A DNA stretch of 64,000 bases, from assembly GCA_041737175.1 (NCBI GenBank), contig JBGSSF010000030.1, positions 1 to 64,000 of the forward strand. The letters are read 5' to 3'. This DNA is from UBA5072 sp041737175. Lineage in GTDB: Bacteria > Bacteroidota > Bacteroidia > Bacteroidales > UBA10428. A program made the translations under genes and the position numbers. Of this stretch, positions 8,432 to 16,909 are shown one piece after another (the stretch's first letter is position 1; each line of letters begins with the position of its first letter). Under the pieces are notes generated by a model that was given only the letters and a program-made list of their open reading frames with translations, was not told the origin of the DNA and ran no database searches.

Positions 8432-8573
8432 TTTGGAGTTGTTGTGGTTGTTGTGGTTGTTGTGGTTGTTGTGGTTGTTGCGGTTGTTGTGGTTGTTGTG
8501 GTTGTTGTGGTTGTTATTAGTCTACAACATTAACTTCCACAACCATCACAACCATCACAACCATCACAACTAT
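8432..8573. repeat. Inverted pair of 9-bp repeat arrays in hisA-hisF spacer
   Basis: The left array (8436-8516) has about nine copies of TTGTTGTGG. The right array (8537-8573) has four copies of ACAACCATC, whose reverse complement GATGGTTGT is a variant of the same 9-mer. The two arrays are therefore in opposite orientation around a 20-nt loop and would fold into a long imperfect hairpin in the his mRNA. Confidence 0.85.
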
Positions 8574-9298
8574 CATGATAAAAGAAACTCTTTCAACTCT
8601 TCCAATTTAATTTTACCTTCATATATTGCCTTTCCTATTATCGCCCCTGTCACGCCAGCATCATTCAGTTGGTGCAATTCATCAACGGATGAAATGCCTC
8701 CGCTGGCCATGATCCGCATGGTTGGGAAATCAATGACCATTTTTTTATAGAGTTCTACGGAAGAGCCTTTCATCATGCCATCCCGGGCAATATCGGTGCA
8801 TAGCACCTGATTTACGCCGAAAGCCTTATAATAGGTAAGGAAATCCACCAGGCCGATATCGGTGATGTCGGTCCAGCCCGATACGGCAATTCTGCCTTCC
8901 TTCACATCAGCTCCGAGAATGATTTTCTCCGGTCCGTAAGCAAACAACCAGTCCTGAAAAAGATCCCGGTCGGTTACGGCAATACTGCCGATTACGGCCA
9001 TGGCTGCGCCGCTGTCAAATGCGATATGCAGGTCGCTGTCGGATTTGATGCCGCCACCAAAGTCCACAACCAGTTTGGTCTTTGAAGCAATCCTTTCAAG
9101 CGTGCCATAGTTCACGATGTGAGAAGCCCTTGCTCCGTCAAGGTCAACCACGTGGATCCTTTTTATTCCCTGATCTTCAAATCGCATGGCTACAGAAAGC
9201 GGATCCTCTTCATATACCTTTTTTAACCGGTAATCGCCCTGTTCAAGGCGAACGCACTTTCCGCCGATTATATCAACCGCGGGTATAATTGTAATCAT
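8573..9298 (-). CDS. hisA: ProFAR isomerase
   Basis: A 241-residue TIM barrel that converts ProFAR to PRFAR, step 4 of histidine synthesis. The catalytic Asp8 is in IPAVDI and the second in the TDIARDG motif near 170. Phosphate-binding glycines are in DFGGGI and ASGGISS. Its start overlaps the hisH stop by 4 nt (ATGA-type), so the two are translation-coupled. Length matches the family. Confidence 0.96.
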   Translation of the reverse strand: MITIIPAVDIIGGKCVRLEQGDYRLKKVYEEDPLSVAMRFEDQGIKRIHVVDLDGARASHIVNYGTLERIASKTKLVVDFGGGIKSDSDLHIAFDSGAAMAVIGSIAVTDRDLFQDWLFAYGPEKIILGADVKEGRIAVSGWTDITDIGLVDFLTYYKAFGVNQVLCTDIARDGMMKGSSVELYKKMVIDFPTMRIMASGGISSVDELHQLNDAGVTGAIIGKAIYEGKIKLEELKEFLLS

Positions 9299-9894
9299 AG
9301 TTCCAAAAAATTTTTCAGGATTTGATAACCCGGTTCCCCGCTTTTTTCGGGATGGAACTGGGTGGCATAAAAGTTATCCCGCTGCAATGCAGCACTGAAA
9401 GGCACTGTATAATCACACAGGGCAACGGTGTCAGGTCCGACGACAGCATAATAACTGTGAATAAAATATACAAACCGGTTACTGAGATCCCCTCCCAGCA
9501 ATGGAGTTTTAAGGTCATAAATCGTGTTCCAGCCCATGTGCGGAACTTTCCACCTTTCTTCTCCGTTGGCCGGAAGATCAAATTTCCTGACCTCTTCTTC
9601 AAAGATACCGATGCATTTTGTGTTGCCTTCCTCGGAAAGGCGGCACATGAGCTGAAGGCCCAGGCAGATTCCCAGCACTGGTTGTTTCAGTTCAGGCAGC
9701 AAAAGGTCCAGTTTCCTGTCTTTCAGATATTGCATGGTAGTGCTGGCTTCACCGACACCCGGGAAGATCACACGGTCTGCGTTCCGGATAAACCCATGAT
9801 CATCGGTAACAAGGGGATTTATACCCAGCCTCTGCAGGGCATAATCGACCGACATGATATTGCCGGCGTTGTATTTGATGATGGCTACATTCAT
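9295..9894 (-). CDS. hisH: Imidazole glycerol phosphate synthase glutaminase subunit
   Basis: A 199-residue class I glutamine amidotransferase that feeds ammonia to HisF. The nucleophile Cys is in the elbow LGICLGLQLM, and the His-Glu pair is in TQFHPEKSG near the C-terminus. I place the start at the ATG at 9894 (MNVAIIKYNAGN). An upstream in-frame ATG would add 37 residues with no family homology and would overlap purU. It overlaps hisA by 4 nt. Confidence 0.94.
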   Translation of the reverse strand: MNVAIIKYNAGNIMSVDYALQRLGINPLVTDDHGFIRNADRVIFPGVGEASTTMQYLKDRKLDLLLPELKQPVLGICLGLQLMCRLSEEGNTKCIGIFEEEVRKFDLPANGEERWKVPHMGWNTIYDLKTPLLGGDLSNRFVYFIHSYYAVVGPDTVALCDYTVPFSAALQRDNFYATQFHPEKSGEPGYQILKNFLEL

Positions 9895-9913
9895 TTTATC
9901 TGAACCAGGATAT

Positions 9914-10783
9914 TTAGTTAAATACAACTGTTCTGTTGTTGTATACCAGGGTTCGTCTTTGCAAATGCATGAGAATGGCGCGTGAAAGCACCAGCTTTTC
10001 AACATCCTTTCCTTTCAGAATAAGTCTGTCGATCGAATCCCGATGAGAAACACGCACAATGTCCTGGTCGATAATAGGTCCCGCATCGAGTTCCGAAGTA
10101 ACATAATGACTGGTTGCCCCGATGATTTTCACGCCCCGTTCATAAGCGGAATGATACGGCTTTGCCCCGGGAAAAGCCGGAAGAAAGGAATGATGAATAT
10201 TGATGATCTCATTCGGATACCGGCTGATGAAATGGCTGCTGAGGATCTGCATGTATCGGGCCAGTACAACAAAAGTCACCTGGTGTTGTTTCAGCAGTTC
10301 AAGTTCCCGGATTTCCTGTTGCAGCCTGTTATCCTCATTCTTCTCAGAATAATAAAAGGGGATGCTGAATTGCCGTGCAACCGGTTCCAGGTCAGGATGG
10401 TTGCCAATGATCAGCGGAATATCGACGCCAAACTCACCGGCATGAACGCGTGAAAGGATATCATACAGGCAGTGTGAAAGCTTGGATACAAAGATTGCCA
10501 TCCGGGGTCGCCTGTCACTGAAATAAATATTCCAGGTCATGTTGTACCGGCCTGCAATCAGAGTACTGAAAAAATCAGCGATTTTTTCCTGTGGGATCAA
10601 AAATCCTTCCAGTTCCCATTCAATACGCATGTAAAATACTTTGTCCAGCCTGTCCACATGTTCATCCAGTGAAATGATGTTACCGTTGTTGTCATTGATA
10701 AATCCTGTAACCTGGGCCACGATCCCTTTATTATCGGGACAGTGGATGAGCAGAATGGCTGAGTTTCGGTTTCTTTTCGGCAT
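9914..10783 (-). CDS. purU: Formyltetrahydrofolate deformylase
   Basis: A 289-residue enzyme that hydrolyses 10-formyl-THF to formate and THF, supplying formate for purine synthesis and balancing one-carbon pools. An N-terminal ACT domain (about 8-85, HCPDNKGIVAQVTGFI) is followed by the formyltransferase-like domain with INIHHSFLPAFPGAKP and SELDAGPIIDQD, which hold the catalytic His and Asp. It sits between hisB and hisH with a 3-nt gap to hisB. The link may be metabolic: HisF releases AICAR, which is formylated in purine synthesis. Confidence 0.94.
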   Translation of the reverse strand: MPKRNRNSAILLIHCPDNKGIVAQVTGFINDNNGNIISLDEHVDRLDKVFYMRIEWELEGFLIPQEKIADFFSTLIAGRYNMTWNIYFSDRRPRMAIFVSKLSHCLYDILSRVHAGEFGVDIPLIIGNHPDLEPVARQFSIPFYYSEKNEDNRLQQEIRELELLKQHQVTFVVLARYMQILSSHFISRYPNEIINIHHSFLPAFPGAKPYHSAYERGVKIIGATSHYVTSELDAGPIIDQDIVRVSHRDSIDRLILKGKDVEKLVLSRAILMHLQRRTLVYNNRTVVFN

Positions 10784-10786
10784 GTT

Positions 10787-11905
10787 TTAGATTATTCCTT
10801 TTGTGGTTGGTAAATTCGGATCAAGGGCATCGCGCCGGACTGCCATCCTGATAGCTCTTGCCAGGGCTTTAAAAATCGCTTCAATTTTATGATGCTCATT
10901 GGCCCCTTCTGCCTTGATATTCAAATTGCAGCGGGCAGCATCGGAAAACGACTTGAAAAAGTGCAGGAACATTTCGGTAGGCATCTCGCCGATTTTTTCA
11001 CGGTGGAATTCAGCGTTCCAAACCAGCCAGGGCCTTCCTCCGAAATCAATGAGCACCTGTGCCATGCAATCATCCATGGGCAGCGCAAATCCGTACCTTT
11101 CCATACCGCGTTTGTCACCCAGGGCGAGGAAGAAAGCCTCGCCGATCGCAAGCGCAGTATCTTCGATGGTATGATGCTCATCCACGATGAGATCCCCACT
11201 GACCTGCACCTTCAAATCACAACCTGAATGGCGGGCCAGTTGGCTGATCATATGATCGAAGAATCCCAAACCGGTGGCGATTTCATGGTTCCCAGTACCA
11301 TCAATCTGCAGATCCACCCGGATGCTGGTCTCTGCAGTTTTCCGTTCCACTACAGCAGAACGCACGCCCATTGCTACCAAACGGTATATTTCATCCCATG
11401 TGCCGGCAATCCAGGTTGATCTGTTGTCTGCAACCTGCTGCGGATCCGAAAAGCCATCCGGTGATAACCATATGGCTTTGCAACCAAGGTTGCGTGCCAG
11501 TTCCACATCAGTGTGCCTGTCGCCGATAACAAAAGAATTTTCGAGGTCATAGTCTCCCTGCAAATACCTGGTAAGCATGCCCGTTCGTGGTTTGCGGGTG
11601 GGCGCATGATCTGATGGCAAAGACTTATCAATCAACACATCATCAAATGTAATACCTTCGTTCTCAAAAGCTTTCAGCATCTTTTCCTGTACTGTCCTGT
11701 AAGCCTTTTCCGGATAAGCGGCCGTGCCAAGGCCATCCTGGTTTGACACAATGACCAGTTCATAATCCAGGTTTTTACGGATGTTGTGTAGGTTCCGGAA
11801 TACGCCCGGAATGAACTCGAGCTTTTCAAGTGTATCCACCTGAAAATCATCCTCAGGTTCCCGGATCAGGGTTCCGTCGCGGTCAATAAATAGCGCTTTC
11901 TTCAT
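10787..11905 (-). CDS. hisB: Bifunctional histidinol-phosphatase / IGP dehydratase
   Basis: A 372-residue fusion. The N-terminal HAD phosphatase (about 1-165) has nucleophile motif FIDRDGT and SNQDGLG, and performs step 8. The C-terminal IGPD domain (about 175-372) has the Mn-binding His clusters DEHHTIEDT and EGANEHHKIEA, and performs step 6. Both domains look complete. The next upstream gene is hisC, 21 nt away, and purU follows 3 nt downstream. Confidence 0.96.
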   Translation of the reverse strand: MKKALFIDRDGTLIREPEDDFQVDTLEKLEFIPGVFRNLHNIRKNLDYELVIVSNQDGLGTAAYPEKAYRTVQEKMLKAFENEGITFDDVLIDKSLPSDHAPTRKPRTGMLTRYLQGDYDLENSFVIGDRHTDVELARNLGCKAIWLSPDGFSDPQQVADNRSTWIAGTWDEIYRLVAMGVRSAVVERKTAETSIRVDLQIDGTGNHEIATGLGFFDHMISQLARHSGCDLKVQVSGDLIVDEHHTIEDTALAIGEAFFLALGDKRGMERYGFALPMDDCMAQVLIDFGGRPWLVWNAEFHREKIGEMPTEMFLHFFKSFSDAARCNLNIKAEGANEHHKIEAIFKALARAIRMAVRRDALDPNLPTTKGII

Positions 11906-11926
11906 GGTTTTGCGTTATTCAGGTTC

Positions 11927-12964
11927 TTAAGATAATAAATCCTGCAATGCGTTGATCAGCCCTTGATTCTCCTCCGGGCTGCCAACCGTGATCCTCAGGT
12001 AGCCTTCACAAAGGGGCACTTTGGAACGATCGCGCACGATGATCTTTTTCCCGATAAGGTATTCAAAAACCTTCCCCGGATTGTCGAACTTCACCATCAG
12101 AAAGTTGGCATCACTGGGAAGTATATTCCTGACCATGGGGAGCTGCTCCAGTTCTTTCTGCAGCCATCCTCTTTGATCAAGGATCATATTTACCCAAGCG
12201 TCTTTTCCCGCAGTTTCCTGCAGGTGATCCAACGCGGCGCGCTGGGTAAGCACATTCACATTGTAAGGGTACTTGATGCGATTCAGGAGGGTGATGATCT
12301 CCCTGGAGGCGAAAGCCATGCCCAACCTGATGCCCGCCATTCCCCAAGCTTTGCTGAAGGTCTGCAGGATCACCAGATTGGGGAACCTGTTTAATTCACT
12401 GATCATCGAAAGGTTTGCAGAGAAATCAAGATAGGCCTCATCCAGAATCACCAGACCGGGGAATTTGCGGATAAGCAGAAGTATATCATTACGGTCCAGG
12501 CTGTTGGAAGTCGGATTGTTCGGTGAACACAGGAACATAAGTTTGCTGCGGTTATCGACCAGGCCAAGAAGCGCCTGTGTATTGGCCTGGTAATCTTTGT
12601 TCAGCAAAGCTTCCCGGAATTCCACCTGGTTAATGTCGGCACAAACCCTGTACATGCCATAGGTGGGTTTAATGCTGACAATATTATCCGTCCCCGGTTC
12701 ACAAAACGCCCTGATAAGCAGGTCGATCGCCTCATCACTTCCGTTTCCGAGAAAAATATGTTCAATCGGTACTCCCTTGAGCTCAGCGATCCGTCTTTTC
12801 AGCTTCATTTGTTGCGGATCGGGGTAACGGTTCAACGGAGTGTTGAAAGGATTCTCGTTGGCATCGAGGAATATGGCTTCCTCACCCTGGTATTCATCCC
12901 GGGCGGATGAATAGGGTACGAGTGACCGTATGTTATTTCTTACTAATGTGTTGATATCGAACAT
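11927..12964 (-). CDS. hisC: Histidinol-phosphate aminotransferase
   Basis: A 345-residue fold-type I PLP enzyme that transaminates imidazole acetol phosphate with glutamate, step 7 of the pathway. The PLP lysine is in TFSKAWGMAGIRLG. Substrate and cofactor residues are seen in LGNGSDEAIDLL and SPNNPTSN. The C-terminal arginine is in YLRITVG. Length is typical of the HisC family, and it lies between hisD and hisB in the usual order. Confidence 0.95.
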   Translation of the reverse strand: MFDINTLVRNNIRSLVPYSSARDEYQGEEAIFLDANENPFNTPLNRYPDPQQMKLKRRIAELKGVPIEHIFLGNGSDEAIDLLIRAFCEPGTDNIVSIKPTYGMYRVCADINQVEFREALLNKDYQANTQALLGLVDNRSKLMFLCSPNNPTSNSLDRNDILLLIRKFPGLVILDEAYLDFSANLSMISELNRFPNLVILQTFSKAWGMAGIRLGMAFASREIITLLNRIKYPYNVNVLTQRAALDHLQETAGKDAWVNMILDQRGWLQKELEQLPMVRNILPSDANFLMVKFDNPGKVFEYLIGKKIIVRDRSKVPLCEGYLRITVGSPEENQGLINALQDLLS

Positions 12965-12980
12965 AGCTGGGATAATCGAA

Positions 12981-14255
12981 TTATTTAAACCTTATGGCTA
13001 CGGCATTTTTATGCGCTGTAAGGGTTTCAGTCTCGGCCATTTTCATGATGGCCGGGCCGATCATTTGAAGCCCTTCACGCGTGATCTGCTGAAAAGTGAT
13101 TTTTTTCACAAAATCATCCAGGTTGACTCCGTTGTATGCCCTGGCATACCCGCTGGTCGGAAGGGTATGGTTGGTGCCTGAAGCGTAGTCACCTGCACTT
13201 TCCGGCGTGTAATGACCAAGAAACACCGAACCTGCGTTGATGATACTGTCAGCTATTGCAGCAGCATCATCTGACGCAATGATAAGATGCTCGGGAGCAT
13301 AATCATTGACCATGTCAATGGCTTCGGCCATGCTTTTCAAAACAATGATCCTGCTGTGCTTCAATGATTTTTCAGCGATTTCCTTTCTCGGAAGCTCCTG
13401 CAACTGCCTTTGCAATTCCTGTATGGTTGCTTCTGCTTCGATGACACTGGTGGTAATGAGCACGACCTGGCTGTCGGGGCCATGTTCAGCCTGTGATAAA
13501 AGATCTGATGCAACAAAAGCCGGATTGGCTGAATCGTCAGCTATTACGGCAAGTTCAGACGGACCGGCAGGCATGTCGATAGCGACGTCATCACGGGATA
13601 CAAGCTGTTTGGCTGCAGTTACATATTGATTTCCGGGGCCGAATATCTTGTATACCCTGGGGACCGATGTTGTGCCATATGCCATGGCAGCTATGGCCTG
13701 AGCACCACCAACCTTGAAAATCCGTGTCACGCCCGTAATTCTGGCTGCATACAGCAGTGCTGGATGCAGTTTCCCCTGGCTGTCGGGCGGGGAACAAAGT
13801 ATAATCTCAGAACAGCCGGCAATGCGTGCGGGAATGGCAAGCATCAGCACGGTAGAAAACAAGGGGGCAGTTCCCCCGGGGATATACAATCCTACTTTTT
13901 GAATGGCAACGGCTTTTTGCCAGCATTCAACACCGGCAGATGTTATAATGCGCGCAGGAGTGATCTGCTGAGCCTGGTGAAAGGTTTCAATATTTCTGAT
14001 GGCAATGGCAATGGCATCTTTCAGCTCGCTGTCAACCATCTTGTCTGCTGCATTGAGTTCCTCCTCGCTGACAGCAAGTATTTGGAGATCTGCTTTGTCG
14101 AACTTTTTAGTGTACTCCAGCAGAGCCCCATCGCCCCTTTTTCGTACTTCAAGTAAAATGGGCATCACCAGGGAATCGACTTCCCGGCTGTCCAGAACGG
14201 GTCGCTTTAATAAACCGGACCAGGTTGATTTATCGGGATAACGGATGATTTCCAT
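12981..14255 (-). CDS. hisD: Histidinol dehydrogenase
   Basis: A 424-residue zinc-dependent, NAD-linked enzyme that oxidises histidinol to histidine in two steps, the last reactions of the pathway. The family core SQAEHGPDSQ and the metal/catalytic region APEHLII with GHYTPESAGDYASGTNH are all present. Length is normal. It follows hisG by 11 nt and precedes hisC by 16 nt. Confidence 0.96.
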   Translation of the reverse strand: MEIIRYPDKSTWSGLLKRPVLDSREVDSLVMPILLEVRKRGDGALLEYTKKFDKADLQILAVSEEELNAADKMVDSELKDAIAIAIRNIETFHQAQQITPARIITSAGVECWQKAVAIQKVGLYIPGGTAPLFSTVLMLAIPARIAGCSEIILCSPPDSQGKLHPALLYAARITGVTRIFKVGGAQAIAAMAYGTTSVPRVYKIFGPGNQYVTAAKQLVSRDDVAIDMPAGPSELAVIADDSANPAFVASDLLSQAEHGPDSQVVLITTSVIEAEATIQELQRQLQELPRKEIAEKSLKHSRIIVLKSMAEAIDMVNDYAPEHLIIASDDAAAIADSIINAGSVFLGHYTPESAGDYASGTNHTLPTSGYARAYNGVNLDDFVKKITFQQITREGLQMIGPAIMKMAETETLTAHKNAVAIRFK

Positions 14256-14266
14256 GGTAAAACAGA

Positions 14267-15127
14267 CTAAAGGATCATTTTCTCAATAGGAATGACCAGA
14301 ATTCCTTCGGCGCCGAATTTTTTCAGTTTATCAATGATTTCCCAGAATTCATTCTCATTTACAACAGAATGCACTGAGCTCCATCCCTTTTCATACAAAG
14401 GAAGGACGGTAGGACTTTTCATACCCGGCAATAACTTTACAATCTGATCCAGTTTCTCATTGGGCGCATTCAGCAGGATGTATTTGTTGTTTTTGGATTT
14501 GCGAACGGCATTGAATCTGAATAACAGGTCGCTCAGTATTTTTTTCTTGTTTTCACTGGCTCCGGGTGATGCAATGACAACGGCTTCCGATTCGGCCACA
14601 ACTTCCACCTCTTTGAGCCGGTTGCTGATGAGGGTACTGCCGGTGCTTACAATGTCGAATATGGCATCAGCCAGACCAATGCCAGGGGCAATCTCAACCG
14701 AGCCACTGATCTCATGAATTTCAGCATGGATATTGTTCTTCTCAAGGTACCTGCCGAGGATATGGGGATAGGAAGTGGCAATTCTTTTACCGCTGAAATA
14801 AACAGGGCCGGTGTATTCATTGGATTGCGGAATGGCCAGTGACAGCCTGCAACGGGCAAAACCAAGTCTTTCAACCACCTCCACGTTACGGTTCTTTTCC
14901 ATGACCTCATTCTCACCCACAATACCGATATCAGCCACAGCATCAGCCACGTATTGCGGTATGTCATCGTCCCGCAGATACAGGATCTCAACCGGGAAAT
15001 TCTCACCAATGGAGATCAGTTTTCTTTTGCTGTCCTGGTTGTGACGGATACCTGATTCCCGGATCAGCTCGAGTGATTTTTCACTTAAACGGCCGTCTTT
15101 CTGTATGGCTATCTTCAGTTTTTCCAT
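14267..15127 (-). CDS. hisG: ATP phosphoribosyltransferase, long form
   Basis: A 286-residue first enzyme of histidine synthesis that condenses ATP with PRPP. It is the long form: two periplasmic-binding-like catalytic domains (about 1-210, PRPP loop in DIVSTGSTL) plus a C-terminal ACT-like regulatory domain (about 215-286), so feedback inhibition by histidine is expected without HisZ. It is the first structural gene of the operon, 30 nt downstream of an attenuator-type terminator, so it should be controlled both by histidine-dependent attenuation and by feedback. Confidence 0.95.
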   Translation of the reverse strand: MEKLKIAIQKDGRLSEKSLELIRESGIRHNQDSKRKLISIGENFPVEILYLRDDDIPQYVADAVADIGIVGENEVMEKNRNVEVVERLGFARCRLSLAIPQSNEYTGPVYFSGKRIATSYPHILGRYLEKNNIHAEIHEISGSVEIAPGIGLADAIFDIVSTGSTLISNRLKEVEVVAESEAVVIASPGASENKKKILSDLLFRFNAVRKSKNNKYILLNAPNEKLDQIVKLLPGMKSPTVLPLYEKGWSSVHSVVNENEFWEIIDKLKKFGAEGILVIPIEKMIL

Positions 15128-15156
15128 GTTTTATAACGAATTAGCAATGATAATAC

Positions 15157-15185
15157 AAAAAAAAAGGTTTGCAGTATTGCAAACC
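15157..15185 (-). terminator. His attenuator terminator
   Basis: On the minus strand, GGTTTGCA - ATAC - TGCAAACC forms a perfect 8-bp stem with a 4-nt loop (15178-15185 with 15166-15173), followed at once by nine T residues (15157-15165). It lies between the histidine leader peptide and hisG, 30 nt before the hisG start, so it terminates operon transcription unless disrupted. Confidence 0.9.
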
Positions 15186-15254
15186 CTGAAAATATCTTCA
15201 TGAGACACATACTGCCATGGTCCGTTTTACGGCTGATGATGGTGATGATGTGTC
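15171..15254 (-). promoter_or_regulatory. Competing RNA segments of his attenuator
   Basis: Three mutually exclusive segments can be read on the minus strand. Segment 1, GACACAT (15248-15254), covers the Thr and first His codons of the leader. Segment 2, GCAGTATGTGTC (15204-15215), can pair over 7 nt with segment 1 (ATGTGTC) or over 7 nt with segment 3 (GCAGTAT with ATACTGC, 15171-15177), which is the loop and 3' arm of the terminator. A ribosome stalled on His codons would mask segment 1, free segment 2 to pair with segment 3, and prevent termination. This is the classical enterobacterial logic. Pairing is read by eye and no energies were computed. Confidence 0.75.
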
Positions 15255-15268
15255 AGATTGTATTTCAT
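15227..15268 (-). CDS. hisL: Histidine operon leader peptide
   Basis: A 13-codon ORF, MKYNLTHHHHHQP, with five consecutive His codons (CAT CAT CAC CAT CAT). It lies about 12 nt after the expected transcription start and upstream of an intrinsic terminator and hisG. Its role is regulatory: ribosome progress over the His run senses charged tRNA-His. It is far too short for automated gene callers. I call it from the His run, the position and the RNA structure together. Confidence 0.88.
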   Translation of the reverse strand: MKYNLTHHHHHQP

Positions 15269-15286
15269 ATTTATGATATTCGACTG

Positions 15287-15316
15287 CAAATATACAACAT
15301 TATTTCAGAAAAGCAA
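15287..15316 (-). promoter_or_regulatory. Bacteroidetes-type promoter of the his operon
   Basis: On the minus strand, TTG (15314-15316) is followed by exactly 19 nt and TATATTTG (15287-15294). This matches the Bacteroidetes sigma-ABfr consensus TTTG-N19-TAnnTTTG. Expected transcription start is about 15280, just before the leader peptide. Confidence 0.85.
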
Positions 15317-15324
15317 GAATTTGA

Positions 15325-15353
15325 ATTGTGATTGTTGTGGTTGTTGTGATTGT
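15325..15353. repeat. TTGTGATTG/TTGTGGTTG repeat
   Basis: Three copies of a 9-mer (TTGTGATTG, TTGTGGTTG, TTGTGATTG) lie immediately after the rlmD stop. It is the same word family as the inverted arrays in the hisA-hisF spacer. Confidence 0.7.
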
Positions 15354-15354
15354 T

Positions 15355-16752
15355 TCACTTTTTCTCCAGCAAGACAAGCGTTTCAAGATGGTGTGTATGC
15401 GGAAGCATATCGAAAGGCTGAATTCGTGTTACCTGGTATGCTTCTGAAAGTTGTTTCAGATCATAGGCCAGCGAAACCGGGTTGCAGCTTAGGTAAAGGA
15501 CTTTACCGGCGCCGGACATATTGATGGTTTTCTTGATCTCAATCAGAGTTCCGGCCCGCGGAGGATCCAGAACAATGAGATCGGGCTTGCCATGCTCCGA
15601 TAGTAAACCGGGTTTGAAAGTGAGAAGTATATCACCGGTAATGAATTCCACGTTGCTGATTCCGTTCAGCAGGGCGTTTTCCCTGGCATCCTCAATGGCA
15701 AGCAAGGAGCCTTCGATTGCAGTAATATGGCGCGCATAGGATGCCAAAAACAAAGCAAATGTTCCCACACCGGAATAAAGATCGTAAACTTTCTCATTCC
15801 CTGACAGATCTACCCATTCACGAGCGGCCACGAAAATGTTTTCGGCCTGCCGGGAATTGGGCTGGAAGAAAGAGGAGGCATGAACGCGGAAACGATTGCC
15901 GGCCAGCATCATGTAGAGGTACGGTTTGGTTCCTCCAAAAGGAATTATCTCGCCCTGAAGCTGACTATGACTGTGCGATAAGTGAATTGTCCAACACAGG
16001 GAGACAATAGATAGAAATTCCTCCTTCAATTTCTTAAGCAGGATCTCTCTTTGAACCGGACGGTCTTCGGCAAATCCAATCAATACAAGAGCCTCACCCG
16101 ACCGGGTTACCCGTATGGAAAGGCTTCTCAGGAACCCTGTTTTTTGTTCGTGGTTGTAAAAATCATACCCCTGTTCCAGGCAAAATGCCTTGACAAATTC
16201 ACAAATGGTGCGTGAAGGTTCAGACTGAAGATAACATTCCTTGATATCCAATATTTTGTCCGGGTCACCGTAACGGTGAAATCCGAGGATTGCCCCGGTA
16301 CCTCCTGCCTCTGCGGTTTGGATCTCCTTTGGATACGAAGAGGAAAAAGTGTATTCCAGCCGGTGCCGGAAATAATGAATATCCGGAGAGGGCACTACCG
16401 CTGGTACCTTGGGTGTGTTGATCTCATATTTGTTCAGGGCGTTGGTCAGTATCCTGTGCTTCAGCTCCAGCTGAAAAGGGTAATCGATGTGCTGCCAGGT
16501 GCATCCGCCACATTGCCTGTAGTGAATGCAAAAAGGATCAATCCGGTGGGGGGAAGAGGCGATAAGCTCAATCACCTGACCCGCCCTGTAACCCTGTTTT
16601 CTTCTCTCGAGGGCATATGTCACATTTTCCCCCGGGATACCGAAATCAAGATATACCGACTTATTTTCATAAACAGCCATGCATCGCCCTGAGGAATGCA
16701 TTCCGTCAAGAACAACCGGACCCCGGATCAGCTTTTGCTGGGATTCTGCCAT
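15355..16752 (-). CDS. rlmD: 23S rRNA (uracil-5)-methyltransferase, RlmD/RumA type
   Basis: A 465-residue SAM-dependent RNA methyltransferase. An N-terminal TRAM/OB domain (about 8-65) is followed by an iron-sulfur site in CIHYRQCGGCTWQH. The Rossmann methyltransferase domain has the SAM loop DLYSGVGTFALFLA, the LDPPRAG motif, and the catalytic Cys in LYLSCNPVSL with a terminal Glu in HHLETLVLLEKK. RlmD, RlmC and related enzymes differ in target base; the iron-sulfur cluster and TRAM domain favour the RlmD type (m5U1939 in E. coli). It is transcribed toward the his leader, which has its own promoter. Confidence 0.88.
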   Translation of the reverse strand: MAESQQKLIRGPVVLDGMHSSGRCMAVYENKSVYLDFGIPGENVTYALERRKQGYRAGQVIELIASSPHRIDPFCIHYRQCGGCTWQHIDYPFQLELKHRILTNALNKYEINTPKVPAVVPSPDIHYFRHRLEYTFSSSYPKEIQTAEAGGTGAILGFHRYGDPDKILDIKECYLQSEPSRTICEFVKAFCLEQGYDFYNHEQKTGFLRSLSIRVTRSGEALVLIGFAEDRPVQREILLKKLKEEFLSIVSLCWTIHLSHSHSQLQGEIIPFGGTKPYLYMMLAGNRFRVHASSFFQPNSRQAENIFVAAREWVDLSGNEKVYDLYSGVGTFALFLASYARHITAIEGSLLAIEDARENALLNGISNVEFITGDILLTFKPGLLSEHGKPDLIVLDPPRAGTLIEIKKTINMSGAGKVLYLSCNPVSLAYDLKQLSEAYQVTRIQPFDMLPHTHHLETLVLLEKK

Positions 16753-16828
16753 TGAACTAATGAATTAACGTATTGGTCAAAAACAAGAATCTTGTAGTCT
16801 TATTCCATTGAATTTACTATGAAGTATA

Positions 16829-16856
16829 CAAATATAGTGCAAAACGGGATTCGCAA
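16829..16856 (-). promoter_or_regulatory. Probable rlmD promoter
   Basis: On the minus strand TATATTTG (16829-16836) matches the -7 consensus exactly. A TTG lies at 16854-16856, with 17 nt between, slightly short of the preferred 19. The rlmD start is about 70 nt downstream. Confidence 0.5.
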
Positions 16857-16909
16857 TTTTATTTTATCCCTGCAGCTTCTGATTTATGTCAAACTGATAT
16901 TTCTCCCCG

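Noticed and set aside
8214..8750. Plus-strand ORF rich in Trp-Leu-Leu repeats
   Set aside because: It is the reverse reading of hisF, the 9-bp repeat array and hisA. The repeats give the Trp-Leu pattern.
15258..15524. Plus-strand ORF across the his promoter region
   Set aside because: It is antisense to the leader region and to the end of rlmD, and starts within the repeat-rich spacer.
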